Assembly: GCA_965209045.1 (NCBI GenBank)
Contig: CBDBPW010000001.1
Coordinates: 310,001-374,000 of the forward strand
DNA length: 64,000 nt
Reading direction: 5' to 3'
DNA from: JAJEFO01 sp965209045
GTDB lineage: Bacteria; Pseudomonadota; Alphaproteobacteria; Rhodobacterales; Rhodobacteraceae
Shown one piece after another: positions 62,724-64,000 of this stretch. The notes below the pieces were generated by a model. The model worked only from the letters and a program-made list of their open reading frames with translations, was not told the DNA's origin and searched no databases. Positions within the stretch are counted from its first letter, which is position 1. Each line of letters starts with the position of its first letter. The translations under genes and the position numbers were made by a program.

Positions 62724-63329
62724 GTGCGACAGGACAACGAGGCGATCCTGGTGATTGACGTCCAGAAGGACTTTTGCCCCGGCGGTGCGCTTGCCGTCCC
62801 CGGTGGCGACGAGATCGTCGTGCCAATCAGTGCGCTCGTTCCCGAATTCAAGGTCCGCGTGTTCACCCAGGACTGGCATCCGGCGAACCACATGAGCTTT
62901 GCCAGCCAGCACCAGGGCCTTGACCCCTTTGCCGTCACGGAAATGCCCTACGGAACCCAGGTTCTTTGGCCCGACCACTGCGTGATCGGCTCCAGGGGGG
63001 CGGCGTTCCACGGCAGGCTCGACACGCGCGCCGCCGACATCGTCATCCGCAAGGGCTTTCGCCGCGAGATCGACAGCTACTCCGCGTTCTTCGAAAACGA
63101 CCGATCCACTCCCACGGGGCTCGACGGCTATCTCCGAAGCCGAGGCGTCGAAAGGGTCACGCTGGTCGGACTGGCAACGGACTTCTGCGTGAACTACTCG
63201 GCGCTCGACGCGGCAGGGCTCGGTTACGACGTCACCGTCATCGAGAGTCTCTGCCGGGCAATCGATCTCGAGGGCTCGCTCGCTTCCGCCCGGAAGAGCA
63301 TGTCGGACGCGGGCGTCACTCTCGCCTGA
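62724..63329 (+). CDS. pncA: Nicotinamidase
   Basis: Deamidates nicotinamide to nicotinate in NAD salvage. The 201-residue protein has the catalytic Asp in ILVIDVQKDFCPGG, metal ligands in QDWHPANHMSF, the Lys in VIRKGFRREIDSYSAFF and the nucleophile Cys in VGLATDFCVNYSALDA. GTG 62724 is chosen since GGAGG lies five bases upstream; ATG 62697 is in frame but lacks a site. Stands alone between the membrane protein gene and icd. Confidence 0.94.
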   Translation: MRQDNEAILVIDVQKDFCPGGALAVPGGDEIVVPISALVPEFKVRVFTQDWHPANHMSFASQHQGLDPFAVTEMPYGTQVLWPDHCVIGSRGAAFHGRLDTRAADIVIRKGFRREIDSYSAFFENDRSTPTGLDGYLRSRGVERVTLVGLATDFCVNYSALDAAGLGYDVTVIESLCRAIDLEGSLASARKSMSDAGVTLA

Positions 63330-63437
63330 GCGCGACATGTGACCACGCAACCGGATTGCGGCGGCATGCCGCCTTTCACTTGAGGCGGGGTTCGGCTATG
63401 TCGCGCGCGAACGAAAATTCCCTGCGAGGCTAGATTC

Positions 63438-64000
63438 ATGTCTAAGATCAAGGTCGAGAACCCAGTCGTCGAAATGGACGGCGACGAAATGACCCGGATC
63501 ATCTGGGACTTCATCAAGAAGAAGCTGATCCTGCCCTACCTGGACGTCGATCTGCTCTACTACGATCTCGGCATCGAGGAGCGCGACCGGACCGACGACC
63601 AGATAACCGTCGACGCGGCCGAGAAGACGAAGGAAGTGGGCGTCGCCGTCAAGTGCGCCACGATCACGCCGGACGAAGCCAGGGTCGAGGAGTTCGGGTT
63701 GAAGCGCATGTATCGCTCTCCCAACGGAACCATCCGGAACATCCTTGGCGGCGTGATATTCCGCCAGCCGATCATCTGCAGGAACGTGCCCCGCCTGGTG
63801 CCGGGCTGGACGCAGCCGATCGTCGTTGGCCGTCATGCCTTCGGGGACCAGTACCGCGCCACGGACTTCACGTTTCCCGGCGCCGGAAAGGTGACCATCA
63901 AGTTCGAAGGCGAGGATGGCCATGTCATCGAAAGGGAGGTCTTCGACGCGCCGGGCCCGGGCGTGACAATGGCGATGTACAACCTGGACCAGTCGATCTA
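63438..64000 (+). CDS. icd: NADP-dependent isocitrate dehydrogenase, N-terminal part (runs off the right end)
   Basis: TCA-cycle enzyme; the first 187 codons are visible. The sequence MSKIKVENPVVEMDGDEMTR then IIWDFIKKKLILPYLDVDL is the eukaryotic-type (IDH1/2-like, homodimeric) form. KCATITPDEARVEEF then MYRSPNGTIRNILGG holds the substrate Ser/Asn/Arg residues, and RHAFGDQYRATDF follows. This IDH type is standard in alphaproteobacteria. ATG 63438 begins the family N-terminus. Confidence 0.97.
   Translation, partial: MSKIKVENPVVEMDGDEMTRIIWDFIKKKLILPYLDVDLLYYDLGIEERDRTDDQITVDAAEKTKEVGVAVKCATITPDEARVEEFGLKRMYRSPNGTIRNILGGVIFRQPIICRNVPRLVPGWTQPIVVGRHAFGDQYRATDFTFPGAGKVTIKFEGEDGHVIEREVFDAPGPGVTMAMYNLDQSI

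Noticed and set aside
1..64000. tRNA, rRNA, CRISPR arrays, prophage genes or integrases
   Set aside because: A scan by eye for T-loop consensus, repeated spacer units and phage or recombinase motifs gave nothing convincing; a tRNAscan or Rfam run would settle it.

Overview
The window looks like chromosomal DNA of a GC-rich alphaproteobacterium, most likely a Rhodobacterales-type (Roseobacter/Paracoccaceae-like) organism. The evidence is its housekeeping blocks: dapB // rbfA-truB-rpsO ... pnp, ubiA // rsmE-gshA, pyrB ... pyrC-plsY, a plant-type glutamate-cysteine ligase, and SD-led genes with frequent GTG/TTG starts and ATGA overlaps. No rRNA, tRNA, CRISPR array, integrase or intact insertion sequence was found. 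Two genes are cut by the window ends: katG on the left and icd on the right.

Layout. 1-4.4 kb: the 5' part of katG, then a two-gene RloA/RloB (AbiL-like) defence module lying between remnants of an IS5-type element (two related fragments in inverted orientation) and an IS3-type OrfA remnant. 4.5-8.4 kb, minus strand: CoA-transferase subunits, xylulokinase and dapB. 8.4-12.2 kb, plus strand: rbfA, a secreted phosphodiester glycosidase-like protein, truB, a DUF1643 gene, rpsO and a frameshifted DUF3775 gene.

12.2-24.5 kb is a catabolic island between rpsO and pnp, genes that are usually neighbours. The minus-strand arm holds a TauD-like dioxygenase, a sulfolactate-dehydrogenase-like enzyme, an aldehyde dehydrogenase, a small coupled ORF, a fucose/arabinose-type sugar isomerase, an SDR scrap, a PfkB kinase resembling sulfofructose kinase, and a LysR regulator. 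Divergent from it, the plus-strand arm holds a cytoplasmic type I sulfatase and a complete TctCBA tripartite transporter. I read this as a candidate pathway for a sulfonated or sulfated sugar. No aldolase is present, so the pathway is either incomplete here or not yet described.

25.6-40.1 kb is core: pnp converging on gyrB, aroQ, an SLC13 permease, an OmpA-domain protein with a coiled-coil partner, ubiA back-to-back with rsmE, a small membrane protein, gshA and pyrB. 40.3-48.5 kb is a second accessory block, between pyrB and pyrC. It holds a secreted phytochelatin-synthase-family protein, a fused 5-oxoprolinase, a D-glutamate-cyclase-family protein and a Tat-exported flavin amine oxidase, a set centred on glutathione, glutamate and 5-oxoproline. 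48.7-64 kb is core again: a pyrC-type gene whose metal ligands appear lost, plsY, a tightly overlapping udg-phosphoesterase-lysE-moaB set, an RND efflux pair, a DsbD-N-like protein, YqgE, TrhO, an unknown membrane protein, pncA and icd.
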